DNA of 64,000 bases from positions 186,001-250,000 of the forward strand of contig NZ_VLKH01000001.1 in assembly GCF_007830175.1 (NCBI RefSeq), given 5' to 3'. Position 1 is the first letter of the stretch. Every line of letters starts with the position of its first letter. The stretch comes from Sedimentibacter saalensis (GTDB lineage: Bacteria; Bacillota; Clostridia; Tissierellales; Sedimentibacteraceae). Shown piece by piece: positions 8,454-17,354 of the stretch. The notes below the pieces were generated by a model, which was not told the DNA's origin, did not search any database, and saw nothing but the letters and a program-made list of their open reading frames with translations. Made by a program: the position numbers and the translations under genes.

Positions 8454-8473
8454 AAAAAACCGCTTAGCGGTTT
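8454..8473 (-). terminator. Terminator after the helical-bundle gene
   Basis: On the minus strand AAACCGC, loop TAA and GCGGTTT are followed by TTTTGG. It lies just downstream of the gene at 8488-8925. Confidence 0.75.
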
Positions 8474-8487
8474 CTTGGCCTTAGCTT

Positions 8488-8925
8488 TTACAAAAACTTT
8501 TTAAGCCTGTCAATGTTATCCTGCTCAAGCTTTATAAACCTGTCTGCAAGTGCCTGAATTTCCTTATCTGAACATTGATGAGAATTTAAACTTTTTGTCA
8601 TTTCTGTAACGCCCATTGTGTTTCCCTTTATAAGCATATCCGCCACATGTGATGGATTGTTGCTGATTAAGGTGTTGATGCCTACGCTCATTTTTGCACT
8701 CATCTTGTTGAACATTGAAATATCCTTAGGCTCACTTTTTCTTCTTTCCAGCTCTGTACACGCTTCACTGGCAATTTCCTCATATGTTCTAAGCTGGTAC
8801 TTTAGCTCATCATATATGTTGTTGTTATCTACTTTTGTCAATAGGTTGTTGATTGTTTCAACTCCCATTTTAGCTCCGCGATATATTTCTGACAGGAAAT
8901 CTACAGTACTTTTTCCATTTTCCAT
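8488..8925 (-). CDS. Small all-helical protein, possibly ferritin-like; function unknown
   Basis: A 145-residue soluble protein with no signal or membrane segment, predicted almost fully helical: an early helix (DFLSEIYRGAKMGVETINNLL), a central acidic helix (YEEIASEACTEL) and a C-terminal helix rich in E, D and K. The spacing of E residues suggests a four-helix bundle of the ferritin-like kind (DUF2383-type), but I do not see a convincing di-iron ligand set. The start at 8925 follows a perfect AAGGAGGTTAACT. It is transcribed alone, with its own terminator. Confidence 0.6.
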   Translation of the reverse strand: MENGKSTVDFLSEIYRGAKMGVETINNLLTKVDNNNIYDELKYQLRTYEEIASEACTELERRKSEPKDISMFNKMSAKMSVGINTLISNNPSHVADMLIKGNTMGVTEMTKSLNSHQCSDKEIQALADRFIKLEQDNIDRLKKFL

Positions 8926-9018
8926 AGTTAACCTCCTTAATATCAATATTTTCTGCAAAAATGAATTATTTAGTCATGTATAATTTTACTATTTTTAAAA
9001 AAAAATTTCCGATTGCAG

Positions 9019-9135
9019 AACTCAGATATAACAAATCATTCAACTGCACATGGAGGGCATCACACATCCAAAGGAGCAATTGATTACTTGTCAATTCTGA
9101 ATTCCGCAGCCGGAATAAAACAACAGTCCAGGTAA
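9019..9135 (+). pseudogene. Possible remnant of a gene's 3' end
   Basis: The stretch between two minus-strand genes contains a plus-strand frame reading NSDITNHSTAHGGHHTSKG and then AIDYLSILNSAAGIKQQSR before a TAA. It has protein-like composition, but I found no start codon or ribosome site. It may be the decayed tail of a lost gene. It could also be chance: 39 codons is short. Confidence 0.3.
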
Positions 9136-9156
9136 GTGTTCAGAAATTTTTTTAAT

Positions 9157-10254
9157 TTATTTCATCTTTTCATAAGTTCTGTATGACATGAGTATTGCTG
9201 CTTCTCTTGTAGCCATTCCATAACCGGAAGCCTGCTGTGCTGTTGTTGTTGCCTTTGGCATGAAGCTGCCTGTTGAAGCATCACCCTTTATTATGCCAAG
9301 CTTTGACATATATTTTGTAGGCTGTACTGCATATTCGGAAATATTCGCCTGGTCAGGAAAATCCTTTATTCCTTCTATGCTGTAATCTCCATTTGGAGCA
9401 ATAGCTTTAATTGTTCTGAAAAGCATTGTGGCACATTGCTCACGGTTAATCAAAACCTTTGGAGAAAATGTTGTAGGTGAAGTTCCTTGTGTAACGCCTA
9501 TGTTAAGAGCCTTCAGTATCTGAGGATTTGTTGTGTCTGTAAAAGGATTGGCTGCCACAGTTTCAGCAGTTATTCCTGATGTTTTTTCATAAAGAACCAA
9601 AGCAAGCTCTGCAAATTCTTCTCTTGTGATTGGCTTTGTCATGTCTGCTCCCATGAGTATTTGTGGAATCAAGTCTGCTGCCTTTGCCTTGTCAAGTTCA
9701 CCAACTGCCCATGAGCTAGCATCCTGGTAGAAGCTTTCCGATTTGTTAGCAAGTTCATTGGACCATGGAGAATACACGTAATCCCATTCTCCGGGGCCAT
9801 CGCCGTAGTAATAGGTGTAAGAGAACCTATATCTGAAAGAATATGCCTTCGCCTTTATGTCAGTTTCAGTCATGCCTCCTTCATCAATCAGTTCAAATGT
9901 TCCATAGTATGTGTTTACCTTTCCCGGAACAGCATTTTCCTCATTTACCCATACAGAAAGTCCTCCGCCGTCTGCTAATGGTTCCTGGTCATCCCCTTCA
10001 CCATATGTTCCTTCCATTTCCATGTCAACCCATCCGTCAGTCGGTCTTGCTTCATCCAGCTCTATAACTGAAACCGGCACAGTAACTTCCACACGGAAAT
10101 ATGGAACACCGTCCTCATTTTTCAAAAGCTCCAAATTGCTTATGGTCGGAGCTTGAAGGGTACTTGGAACCCCCTCCGGTAATTCAACTGCAAATGCAGC
10201 AGGCAAACACAACATCATCATTGCTGCCATCAGTAAAGCTGTAATTTTTTTCAT
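9157..10254 (-). CDS. Secreted protein with S-layer homology domains
   Basis: A 365-residue exported protein. Signal peptide 1-22 ends in PAAFA. Residues about 25-175 form an unrecognised beta-rich domain with many aromatic residues. Residues about 178-360 hold three SLH repeats (ASSWAVGELDKAKAADLIP; FTDTTNPQILKALNIGVTQG; KDFPDQANISEYAVQP), each with a following helix of the REEFA or REQCA type. SLH repeats bind pyruvylated secondary wall polymer, so it should sit on the cell surface. The start follows AAGGAGGG. The next gene upstream encodes a LuxR-type HTH protein, a possible regulator. Confidence 0.88.
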   Translation of the reverse strand: MKKITALLMAAMMMLCLPAAFAVELPEGVPSTLQAPTISNLELLKNEDGVPYFRVEVTVPVSVIELDEARPTDGWVDMEMEGTYGEGDDQEPLADGGGLSVWVNEENAVPGKVNTYYGTFELIDEGGMTETDIKAKAYSFRYRFSYTYYYGDGPGEWDYVYSPWSNELANKSESFYQDASSWAVGELDKAKAADLIPQILMGADMTKPITREEFAELALVLYEKTSGITAETVAANPFTDTTNPQILKALNIGVTQGTSPTTFSPKVLINREQCATMLFRTIKAIAPNGDYSIEGIKDFPDQANISEYAVQPTKYMSKLGIIKGDASTGSFMPKATTTAQQASGYGMATREAAILMSYRTYEKMK

Positions 10255-10283
10255 TTTTTCCCTCCTTATAATTTAAAAATATA

Positions 10284-10595
10284 TTAATGATTTCTTATGT
10301 CCCTGTACTTAATGATAAGTTCAGCCCTTGTTTTGATTTCGAGCTTCTTATACATGCTGGTCATGTGCGTATTGGCTGTTGGATACTTTACATTGAGTCT
10401 GTCTGCGCATTCTCTGAGGGAATAGCCTTCGAGGAGCAACAGGTACAGCTGGTATTCCCTGGGAGTGAGCCTTGATACTCTTTCAAGGCGTTCACTGTCA
10501 ATGTCCGGCTCCCTCATGCCGGTTATCTGTCCTTCATCGACTTCTTCACTGTTATTTTTGTCTGGAATCAATATTTTTTTCAGTTTATCAAACAT
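10284..10595 (-). CDS. Small LuxR/GerE-type HTH protein
   Basis: A 103-residue protein. The first 40 residues are polar and probably disordered. Residues about 42-100 form a LuxR-type HTH (RLTPREYQLYLLLLEGYSL, then RECADRLNVKYPTANTHMTS and MYKKLEIKTRAELI). There is no receiver or ligand domain. The start at 10595 follows GGAGGCGGGT. It sits between the SLH gene and a membrane protein whose C-terminus carries a related HTH (NVKYPTANTH versus SIAYPTVNTY), so the two probably arose by duplication and may act on the same sites. Confidence 0.85.
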   Translation of the reverse strand: MFDKLKKILIPDKNNSEEVDEGQITGMREPDIDSERLERVSRLTPREYQLYLLLLEGYSLRECADRLNVKYPTANTHMTSMYKKLEIKTRAELIIKYRDIRNH

Positions 10596-10680
10596 ACCCG
10601 CCTCCGCAATTAATCCGAATCATTGATTATATTTTCAGTCAGAAAGCATAATTAGTCTATTCATTAGTTCAAATCAGTGC

Positions 10681-10723
10681 AAAAAAATAAGCCTCATTAG
10701 TTTTAATGAGGCTTATTTTTTAT
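10681..10723. terminator. Bidirectional terminator overlapping the end of the 12-TM LuxR gene
   Basis: ATAAGCCTCATTA pairs with TAATGAGGCTTAT, with an A-run before and a T-run after, giving termination in both directions. The stop codon of the membrane regulator (10703-10705) lies in the stem. Confidence 0.85.
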
Positions 10724-12151
10724 TGGATAATCCTTAAACAGCACAAATAGTTCCGTCCTGCTGTTAATTTTTAATTTTCTATACAACGATGTGCAGTATG
10801 TATTGACTGTTGGATAAGCAATGGAGATGATTGCAGATATCTGCCGCAGTGTGTAACCTTCCAGAAGAAGTTTGCACACTTCAGTTTCTCTTTTGCTTAA
10901 AGAATACTTTTTGAACATGCTCATATGGTCGTTGTCTATTTCTATTTTTTGCGAATCATCAGCCCATTCATCACTGTAATAAGTCCGTGTAAGTATGGGA
11001 GACATCATAAGAAAAACAATCATTATTCCGGCTGATATCAATGATGATATGACTGACAGATTAAAAACATCAACTTCATAAATAAGATTTCCAAGCAGTA
11101 CTCCTGCCAGGCCTCCGCAGATGCCTATAAACAATATTGACAGCCTCACATATCTGAAACTGTTGTACTTCTTGCCTATTACTCCAAGTATGTAGTACAT
11201 GTTTATCATTCCTATGGTGCTTCCTATTCCTATAAATATGGAAAATGCAGCAGTGAGAACTTCAATGTGGCTTATGAATGAAAAACATAAAAAACCCATT
11301 GTTATTGATCCAAATGTAATGTTCCATGCCAGATGTATTGCCTTTTGTGTGCGTTTGTAAACAGTGAAATACAAAATGCAGCCAATAAGACCCCCTATGT
11401 AATATATGTTCATAACAGGCATACTTGATGTTGTTGCTGCGGAGTTAAGCATTCCTTTGGCAATCCCTTTGCAAAGCACAGCAAAAACACAGTTTATAAC
11501 AAGAGTCATGTAAACTCTTGAAGGCATTACTACAGATTCATTGTTTTCAAACAGTTCAGAATCTTCCTTGAAATATAAAACAGCAACAAGACCTGCAGCA
11601 AGCATGACAAATGAAAACAATGCACCTGACACTCCAGGAACAAAGCTGCTCTCTGTAGAATCTTTAATTATTGATAGAATATTGATCAAAATATTGCTTC
11701 CCACAACAGCGTAGAACTTTTCAGTGTTGTTCAAAACAAAGACAAAGGGAATCAAAATACTTATGTTTACACAGCCGAGAAAAATTCCTGTAATGGCTGC
11801 AGAAGATACCGACAGCACAGGAAAATCATTTTTAAAAAACAAAAACCCGGCCATTCCTACCAATATAAACACTGATCCAATTTTTGCAGTCCATGTATAC
11901 CATTCTTTTTTTATCACAAAAACAAAGACAGCAGAAGAAATAAGGTTTACAGAATGAAGAATGTTTCTTATTCCAACACCATAAACTCTGTCCAAAAGAG
12001 GCGATGCCGTCCACCATGTAGTAAACACAATAACCCAGGCATAATAAACAACCCAGATGAATATGTATGGATAGTTGTTTTTGCGCACAACTCTAAAATT
12101 AACCACGTTTTCTGAATTTTCAGCTGCAATAGCTGTTCCCCTGTTCAGCAT
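10703..12151 (-). CDS. Multi-pass (about 12 TM) membrane protein with C-terminal LuxR HTH
   Basis: A 482-residue protein. Residues about 25-400 form some 12 hydrophobic segments with an MFS-like layout. After a short acidic linker, residues about 418-475 are a LuxR-type HTH (YSLSKRETEVCKLLLEGYTL, then RQISAIISIAYPTVNTY). Membrane regulators of this build are known mainly from Eggerthella-type Actinobacteria and some Clostridia and are thought to sense a ligand through the transporter-like part; that role is inference here. The start at 12151 follows GAGGATATT. It forms a gene set with the small HTH protein and the SLH protein downstream. Confidence 0.85.
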   Translation of the reverse strand: MLNRGTAIAAENSENVVNFRVVRKNNYPYIFIWVVYYAWVIVFTTWWTASPLLDRVYGVGIRNILHSVNLISSAVFVFVIKKEWYTWTAKIGSVFILVGMAGFLFFKNDFPVLSVSSAAITGIFLGCVNISILIPFVFVLNNTEKFYAVVGSNILINILSIIKDSTESSFVPGVSGALFSFVMLAAGLVAVLYFKEDSELFENNESVVMPSRVYMTLVINCVFAVLCKGIAKGMLNSAATTSSMPVMNIYYIGGLIGCILYFTVYKRTQKAIHLAWNITFGSITMGFLCFSFISHIEVLTAAFSIFIGIGSTIGMINMYYILGVIGKKYNSFRYVRLSILFIGICGGLAGVLLGNLIYEVDVFNLSVISSLISAGIMIVFLMMSPILTRTYYSDEWADDSQKIEIDNDHMSMFKKYSLSKRETEVCKLLLEGYTLRQISAIISIAYPTVNTYCTSLYRKLKINSRTELFVLFKDYPIKNKPH

Positions 12152-12394
12152 AATATCCTCATTTTTGGTAATCAATTTCCAGTTGATTATACTACACATG
12201 AACAGTCACATCAACAAGAAATTTGCGTTTATCCTTATTTAAGCACTATAACTAATCATAATCTTTATATAAAATTTATATTCTGCTTGTTTTCTTTACA
12301 CCAAATTTATAGTGTTTCTGTTAGCATATGAAAGAAATAATCTGCTGGTCAATTAAATGTGTTCCAGCTAATTCAAATCAGGAAGAGAGAAAAA

Positions 12395-13048
12395 ATGTAT
12401 ATAATAATAGTTGGCTGCGGAAGGCTCGGAAGCAATCTGGCAAAGCAGCTGTCGGATGAAGGCCATGATGTCTGCATTATTGATCGTGACAGCAATAAAT
12501 TAAGCGTTTTGGGAACAGGCTTTAACGGCTTAAGGTTAAAGGGCATAGAATTTGACAATGACAAACTTATGGAAGCAGGAATAAATCAGGCTGATGCTCT
12601 GTTGGCTGTTTCCTCAGATGATAACATTAATATTACAGTATCCTTAATTGCCGAAAAAATATATCATGTTCCAAATGTTATATCCAGAGTGAGCGAACCA
12701 GGCAAGGAATATATTTATGACAAACTGGGAATCAAGACTCTGAAAACAATCAACATAGGTATTGCTAATTTAAAAAGGATGCTTAATTTAAACAAGGTGA
12801 ATGTTATTCACAGCATAGATGAAGATTTTGAAATTGTAGATGTTCTTGTAGGAAAAGAAATTAAAGCAACAGTTGATAACATCGAAAAGAACTGTTCTTG
12901 CATTATATCTTTCATTGTTTGCGGAGAAGACAAGCTTATTCCTCAAAAAAACCAGATTGTTCACAGCGGTGACAGAATAATATGCACCATGCAAAAAAAG
13001 AACATGGATGCGTTAATCAATATGGTGGGAAAGGGGACAATTTTATGA
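12395..13048 (+). CDS. TrkA/Ktr-type potassium channel regulatory protein (first copy)
   Basis: A 217-residue cytosolic subunit that gates TrkH-type potassium transporters in response to nucleotides. Residues 1-120 form the Rossmann TrkA-N domain with GCGRLGSNLA. Residues about 135-215 form TrkA-C (VLVGKEIKAT...HSGDRIICTM). The start at 12395 follows AGGAAGAGAG; twelve earlier in-frame codons are not family-like. Its stop overlaps the start of the next TrkA gene (ATGA), so the two are translationally coupled and probably form a hetero-oligomeric ring. Confidence 0.92.
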   Translation: MYIIIVGCGRLGSNLAKQLSDEGHDVCIIDRDSNKLSVLGTGFNGLRLKGIEFDNDKLMEAGINQADALLAVSSDDNINITVSLIAEKIYHVPNVISRVSEPGKEYIYDKLGIKTLKTINIGIANLKRMLNLNKVNVIHSIDEDFEIVDVLVGKEIKATVDNIEKNCSCIISFIVCGEDKLIPQKNQIVHSGDRIICTMQKKNMDALINMVGKGTIL

Positions 13049-13710
13049 AAACAATAATAATAGGCGGAGGAAAGGTCGGTTCAAACCTCTTCAGAACATT
13101 GCTTGAAAAAAATCATGATGTGGTAGTTATAGAACGAGACAAGGAAACATGCCTCAAAATAGCAGAAGATACAAATGCGGAAGTTATATGCGGCGATGGA
13201 ACAAATTTTGATGTATTAATGGATGCAGGAATAGATGAAGCAGAAATAATTGCAGCAGTAACTGGAACCGACGAGGAAAATCTAGTCATTTGTCAGATAG
13301 CAAAATTCAACTGCAATGCAGCTAAAACAATAGCCCGGGTAAACAACCCCAAAAACATTCAAATGTTCAAAACATTGGGAATTGATAACATAGTGTGCAG
13401 CACAGAAGTAATTGCAAACTTAATTGAGTGCGAACTCGATAAAAACAAGTACAGAATTGTTAGCACAATTGAACGAGGATCCATGGTAATAGCCGAATTA
13501 ATAATAGACGCTGCAAATGAATGGCGAGGCAAAATGATTCAAGAACTGTCTATGCCTGAAGAATGTGTGATTGTTTCAGTATTGAGGGATTCCTTTGTAA
13601 TATATCCCAAGGGCAGCACAGAAATTATGGACAAGGATAAGGTCCTGGTAGTTGCAAGCAGAGCTGCATTGTCTGAAATAACCAGGAAAATGAATAAGAG
13701 GAAAATATGA
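13045..13710 (+). CDS. trkA: TrkA-type potassium uptake regulatory protein (second copy)
   Basis: A 221-residue protein, complete with N-terminal TrkA-N (IIIGGGKVGSNLF, acidic VVVIERD at the end of the second strand, so NAD(H) type) and C-terminal TrkA-C (GKMIQELSMPEECVIVSVLR). The start at 13045 overlaps the previous stop; GGGAAAGGGG lies upstream. Its own stop overlaps the ATG of a 35-codon membrane peptide. It belongs to one tight operon that includes trkH. Confidence 0.94.
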   Translation: MKTIIIGGGKVGSNLFRTLLEKNHDVVVIERDKETCLKIAEDTNAEVICGDGTNFDVLMDAGIDEAEIIAAVTGTDEENLVICQIAKFNCNAAKTIARVNNPKNIQMFKTLGIDNIVCSTEVIANLIECELDKNKYRIVSTIERGSMVIAELIIDAANEWRGKMIQELSMPEECVIVSVLRDSFVIYPKGSTEIMDKDKVLVVASRAALSEITRKMNKRKI

Positions 13711-13814
13711 TGTCTTTAAATAAAACGGAATTAAAAGGAATTACAAAAGAACTTCTCACAATAGGAGCGTATGTTGCTTTGACATTTGGTGCTGCTTTTT
13801 TGATAATGAGGTGA
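13707..13814 (+). CDS. Small single-pass membrane protein between trkA and trkH
   Basis: A 35-codon gene: after a short charged N-terminus (MMSLNKTELKGITKELL) comes one hydrophobic helix (TIGAYVALTFGAAFLIM) and a final arginine. AGAGG stands 6 nt before the ATG, which overlaps the trkA stop; the gene's stop is 5 bp before the trkH ATG. The tight packing and ribosome site argue that it is translated. By analogy with KdpF it could be a stabilising subunit of the TrkH channel, but I recognise no family. Confidence 0.75.
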   Translation: MMSLNKTELKGITKELLTIGAYVALTFGAAFLIMR

Positions 13815-13819
13815 GATTA

Positions 13820-15358
13820 ATGAGTTCAATTAAAATTAAAAATCAAAACATGGGTATCATAAGCTACTACACAGGTTTTATCATACTCATAGTAACAACA
13901 CTGATGATAATACCCATTTTAACATCACTGTTGTTCAGGGAATGGAATCCTCTGCTTGATTTCATAATCAGCATGTCAATATCCACCATTACAGGCCTTG
14001 CACTCATGTTGTACGGTATAAAGGCCAAAAAAAGCAAATCAAATATTCAGTGGAAGCATGGATTTGTTGTGGCTTCACTGTCCTGGATACTGCTGGCAGT
14101 CCTTTGTGCCATACCATACAGATTAAGCGGAAATACACTATCGCTTCTGGATGCTGTTTTCGATGTAATGAGCGGATTTACAACTACAGGAGTTGTTCTT
14201 ACACAGGACCTGGACCACTTGTCAAACGGACTTAACATGTGGAGACACCTCCTCACATTTATTGGAGGTCAGGGAATGATTGTTCTTGCTCTTTCCCTTT
14301 TAGTAAAGGAAACAGGAGGAGCTTATAAAATTTATGCCGGTGAGGGAAAGGATGTAGAACTTGTCCCCAACGTAAAAGGAACAGCAAGGCAAATATGGAA
14401 AATAAGCATGGTTTACCTTATTATTGGAACTGCAGCACTTTGGATCAACGGAATAATAATAGGTTTACGTCCATCCTCAGCTTTTCTTCATGCTCTTTAT
14501 ATATTTGAATCGTCCTGGAGCACAGGAGGCTTCGCTCCCACTACTCAAAACATAATGTATTACCACAGCGCTTCATATGAAACCATAGCCATGGTAATAT
14601 TCATACTTGGTTCACTGAACTTTGGTCTGCATTATGCCATTTGGCACGGTAACAGCAGAGAAATTTACAAAAACATAGAAACACAAAGCTTTTTTGCAAC
14701 ATCCTTCACAGCTTCAATGATTGCACTATTGTGGCTTTCAAAAATTGATGCATATTCGGATGCTGTCATGGGTTTAAGAAGAATTATATTCAATATACTA
14801 TCGGCGCACACAACAACAGGTTTTGGTTCTGTTTATGCAAGACAGTTTGCCCTTGAATGGGGGGACTTTGGAATCATGATTTTAATCATTGCCATGCTCA
14901 TAGGGGGCTCTGCATGCTCAACAGCCGGCGGTTTTAAAGGGTTAAGAGTTGGAATTGTCTTTAAGGGATTGATTATGGATGTAAAAAAGATTCTGTCTTC
15001 GGAAAGAAACATGAGACTTTATAAATTTCACCACATCAAGGACTACATTTTAGAAGACGGAGCCATTAAATCTTCAGCAATTATAATATGCTGCTACATG
15101 TTTACATTTGCAGCAGGCACAATGCTTGGAACATATTACGGCTATCCACTTTCAGAATCAGCATTTGAATCGGCATCCATAACAGGAAATGTAGGACTGA
15201 GCATTGGTATCACTGCTGCTTCAATGCCTGCTGTTATGAAAGTTTACTACATTGTGGCCATGTATCTTGGAAGGCTTGAATTTATTTCGGCATTTGCGCT
15301 GATTGGGTACATTTTCGGAGGTATTAGAAAAACATGCTTAAGCAAATTAAAACATTAA
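13820..15358 (+). CDS. trkH: Potassium uptake transporter, TrkH/KtrB family
   Basis: A 512-residue membrane protein with four M1-P-M2 repeats. The selectivity-filter loops are visible: SGFTTTGVVL, SSWSTGGFAP, SAHTTTGFGS and SITGNVGLSI. Each has the conserved glycine that confers potassium selectivity. It is driven by the membrane potential and gated by the TrkA partners encoded just upstream. The start is ATG at 13820 after AGGTGAG; a GTG at 13811 is less likely. The last 25 bases overlap the next gene. Confidence 0.95.
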   Translation: MSSIKIKNQNMGIISYYTGFIILIVTTLMIIPILTSLLFREWNPLLDFIISMSISTITGLALMLYGIKAKKSKSNIQWKHGFVVASLSWILLAVLCAIPYRLSGNTLSLLDAVFDVMSGFTTTGVVLTQDLDHLSNGLNMWRHLLTFIGGQGMIVLALSLLVKETGGAYKIYAGEGKDVELVPNVKGTARQIWKISMVYLIIGTAALWINGIIIGLRPSSAFLHALYIFESSWSTGGFAPTTQNIMYYHSASYETIAMVIFILGSLNFGLHYAIWHGNSREIYKNIETQSFFATSFTASMIALLWLSKIDAYSDAVMGLRRIIFNILSAHTTTGFGSVYARQFALEWGDFGIMILIIAMLIGGSACSTAGGFKGLRVGIVFKGLIMDVKKILSSERNMRLYKFHHIKDYILEDGAIKSSAIIICCYMFTFAAGTMLGTYYGYPLSESAFESASITGNVGLSIGITAASMPAVMKVYYIVAMYLGRLEFISAFALIGYIFGGIRKTCLSKLKH

Positions 15359-15840
15359 TAATAGTAACTGCATTTATAATTTCATTTTCTGAAAATGTAT
15401 ATGCCGATGAAATAAGTGAAATTATTGACATCAGCAATCTCATTGAAAATGCAGCAGAACTTGACCAGCAGGAAGTTACGGTTTCAGGTGAAGCTGTAGG
15501 AGAAGCCATGAACAGGGGCAAACATTCCTGGATAAACATCAATGACGGTACAAACGCAATTGGTATCTGGATGAGTTCATCAGATGCACAAAGGGTTAAA
15601 TATTTCGGAAACTATAAATATAAGGGAGATGTTCTGAAAGTATCCGGCATATTTAACAGAACATGCAAAGAACATGGAGGAGAATCTGATATACATGGGG
15701 CTTCCATGGAAGTTGAAAAAATGGGTCATGTGGAAAATGAACTGATTTCAGCCACAAAAATTACTGTTGCTGCCTTATCGGCAGTCCTTGCAGCATCTCT
15801 TATGACATTGTTCTTATTAGAAACCAGGCACAGCAAATAG
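15334..15840 (+). CDS. Exported OB-fold-like protein with C-terminal membrane anchor
   Basis: A 168-residue protein. Residues 1-24 form a signal peptide ending in VYADE. Residues about 40-130 resemble the tRNA_anti/OB fold seen in exported proteins (QEVTVSGEAVGEAMNRGKHS, then WININDGTNAIGIW and GDVLKVSGIFNRTC). Residues about 141-162 are a membrane helix, so the domain should face outside. GGAGG lies upstream and the start overlaps trkH by 25 bp, which ties it to potassium uptake. The function is unknown; nucleic-acid binding outside the cell is unlikely. Confidence 0.7.
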   Translation: MLKQIKTLIIVTAFIISFSENVYADEISEIIDISNLIENAAELDQQEVTVSGEAVGEAMNRGKHSWININDGTNAIGIWMSSSDAQRVKYFGNYKYKGDVLKVSGIFNRTCKEHGGESDIHGASMEVEKMGHVENELISATKITVAALSAVLAASLMTLFLLETRHSK

Positions 15841-15884
15841 ATGAGCGGCAATTATTATACCAATCAATTACCGGGAGGAATGAG

Positions 15885-17345
15885 ATGTTAACTCTGGATA
15901 GAAAGAATTATTCGAATATTATAAAGCAATGCGCTGTAACTATTTCTCTTAATGCATCCAGCACATTACTGTCGCTTATGATTGGGCACCTTGGGTTTAA
16001 CGAAGCAAACATTGTGGTTATTTACCTGCTTTCAGTGTTGATAACGTCAAGATATACTAAAGGATATGCTTACGGAATCGTAGCTTCAGTTATATCCATA
16101 TTGTCTTTCAACTTTTTTTTCACCATTCCTCTTTACACGTTCAAGGTTGAAGATAAATCATACTACTTTACATTCATTGTCATGCTGACTTCCGCTGTTT
16201 TTACAAGCGCACTTACAAGCAAACTGCTGCATTCAAAGGAAATGACAGATGACCGTGAAAAACAGGCTCACATATTGTACAGCCTCACAAGCTCCCTTGC
16301 TAAAGCCAGCGAAATATTGGATGTTGCCAAAGTGTCTTCTAAATGTCTGTCAAACCTTCTTGGCTGCGATATTTCCTGCATTTTAGCAAATGACAAATCC
16401 AAATCACAAATTCTTACAGTAAAAAGAGGATGTTTTGATATTAACAACATAGAAGCTGACTGGAATGAAATTGAAATAATTGTTAAAAATCATCATTCCT
16501 TCCCCATTAAAATTCGCGGGAAATGCATAAGCTACATTTGTTTTCCTCAGGAAATGGATGAAATGATAGAAAGCAACAAATTTCTTTTTGATTCAATTGT
16601 CATGCAGATAACCATAGCCATGGAAAGAGAAATTCTTATAGAGGAAAAAGAAAACGCAAATACTGAAACACAAAACGAACGTTTCAAAAATAACCTTCTA
16701 CGCTCCATTTCTCATGACTTGAGAACTCCATTGACAAGAATCACAGGCGCATCGGAAATGTTGTACCACAGCCTCAAGGAGGATGAGAGTCTTAAGCTTG
16801 TGTCCGAAATATATGAAGATTCAAGATGGCTTACAAAGCTTGTTGAAAATGTCCTAAGCCTCACAAGAATTCAGGAAGGAAGGCTGGCACTCAATATCAA
16901 GGAAGAAGCAGTAGAAGAAATTGTTGCAGAGTCCATTGCACGTGCGTCTAAGTACTATCCTGATCACAAAGTTTCAATAAATCTACCGGATGAAGTTTTA
17001 TTTGTGCCAATGGACGGAAAGCTTATTGAGCAAGTTCTTATAAACTTAGTAGACAACGCCATAAAGCATACAACTCCGCAAAATGAAATTATTGTATCCA
17101 TATGGCCTGAAGGCGGCAAGGTATGGTTTGAAGTATATAACAACGGCCTAAGCATTAATGAAAATGACATTCCAAATCTTTTTAAAATGTTTTACGTTGG
17201 CAGCAACAAAATACCTGATTCCAGACATGGTATGGGTTTGGGCCTTTCCATATGCAAGGCCATAATTAATTATCATGGCGGTGAAATTTACGCAGAAAAT
17301 AATGAAGAAGGCGGTGCAACCTTCAAATTTTACTTAAAGGCATAG
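15885..17345 (+). CDS. KdpD-like sensor histidine kinase lacking the N-terminal KdpD domain
   Basis: A 486-residue membrane kinase. Residues about 15-112 form the four-helix DUF4118 membrane unit of KdpD. About 130-250 is a GAF-like sensor. H277 (SISHDLRTPL) is the phosphorylation site, followed by an ATPase domain with LVDNAIKHT and GMGLGLSICKA. The cytoplasmic KdpD N-domain and USP domain found in full-length KdpD (about 900 residues) are absent. The start follows GGGAGGAATGAG. It is paired with the response regulator 9 bp downstream and probably senses potassium or turgor to control the Trk genes; no kdpABC is in the window. Confidence 0.9.
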   Translation: MLTLDRKNYSNIIKQCAVTISLNASSTLLSLMIGHLGFNEANIVVIYLLSVLITSRYTKGYAYGIVASVISILSFNFFFTIPLYTFKVEDKSYYFTFIVMLTSAVFTSALTSKLLHSKEMTDDREKQAHILYSLTSSLAKASEILDVAKVSSKCLSNLLGCDISCILANDKSKSQILTVKRGCFDINNIEADWNEIEIIVKNHHSFPIKIRGKCISYICFPQEMDEMIESNKFLFDSIVMQITIAMEREILIEEKENANTETQNERFKNNLLRSISHDLRTPLTRITGASEMLYHSLKEDESLKLVSEIYEDSRWLTKLVENVLSLTRIQEGRLALNIKEEAVEEIVAESIARASKYYPDHKVSINLPDEVLFVPMDGKLIEQVLINLVDNAIKHTTPQNEIIVSIWPEGGKVWFEVYNNGLSINENDIPNLFKMFYVGSNKIPDSRHGMGLGLSICKAIINYHGGEIYAENNEEGGATFKFYLKA

Positions 17346-17354
17346 GAGGTAAGA

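Noticed and set aside
12152..12394. c-di-AMP or potassium-sensing riboswitch before the trk operon
   Set aside because: No conserved riboswitch blocks seen in the AT-rich gap.
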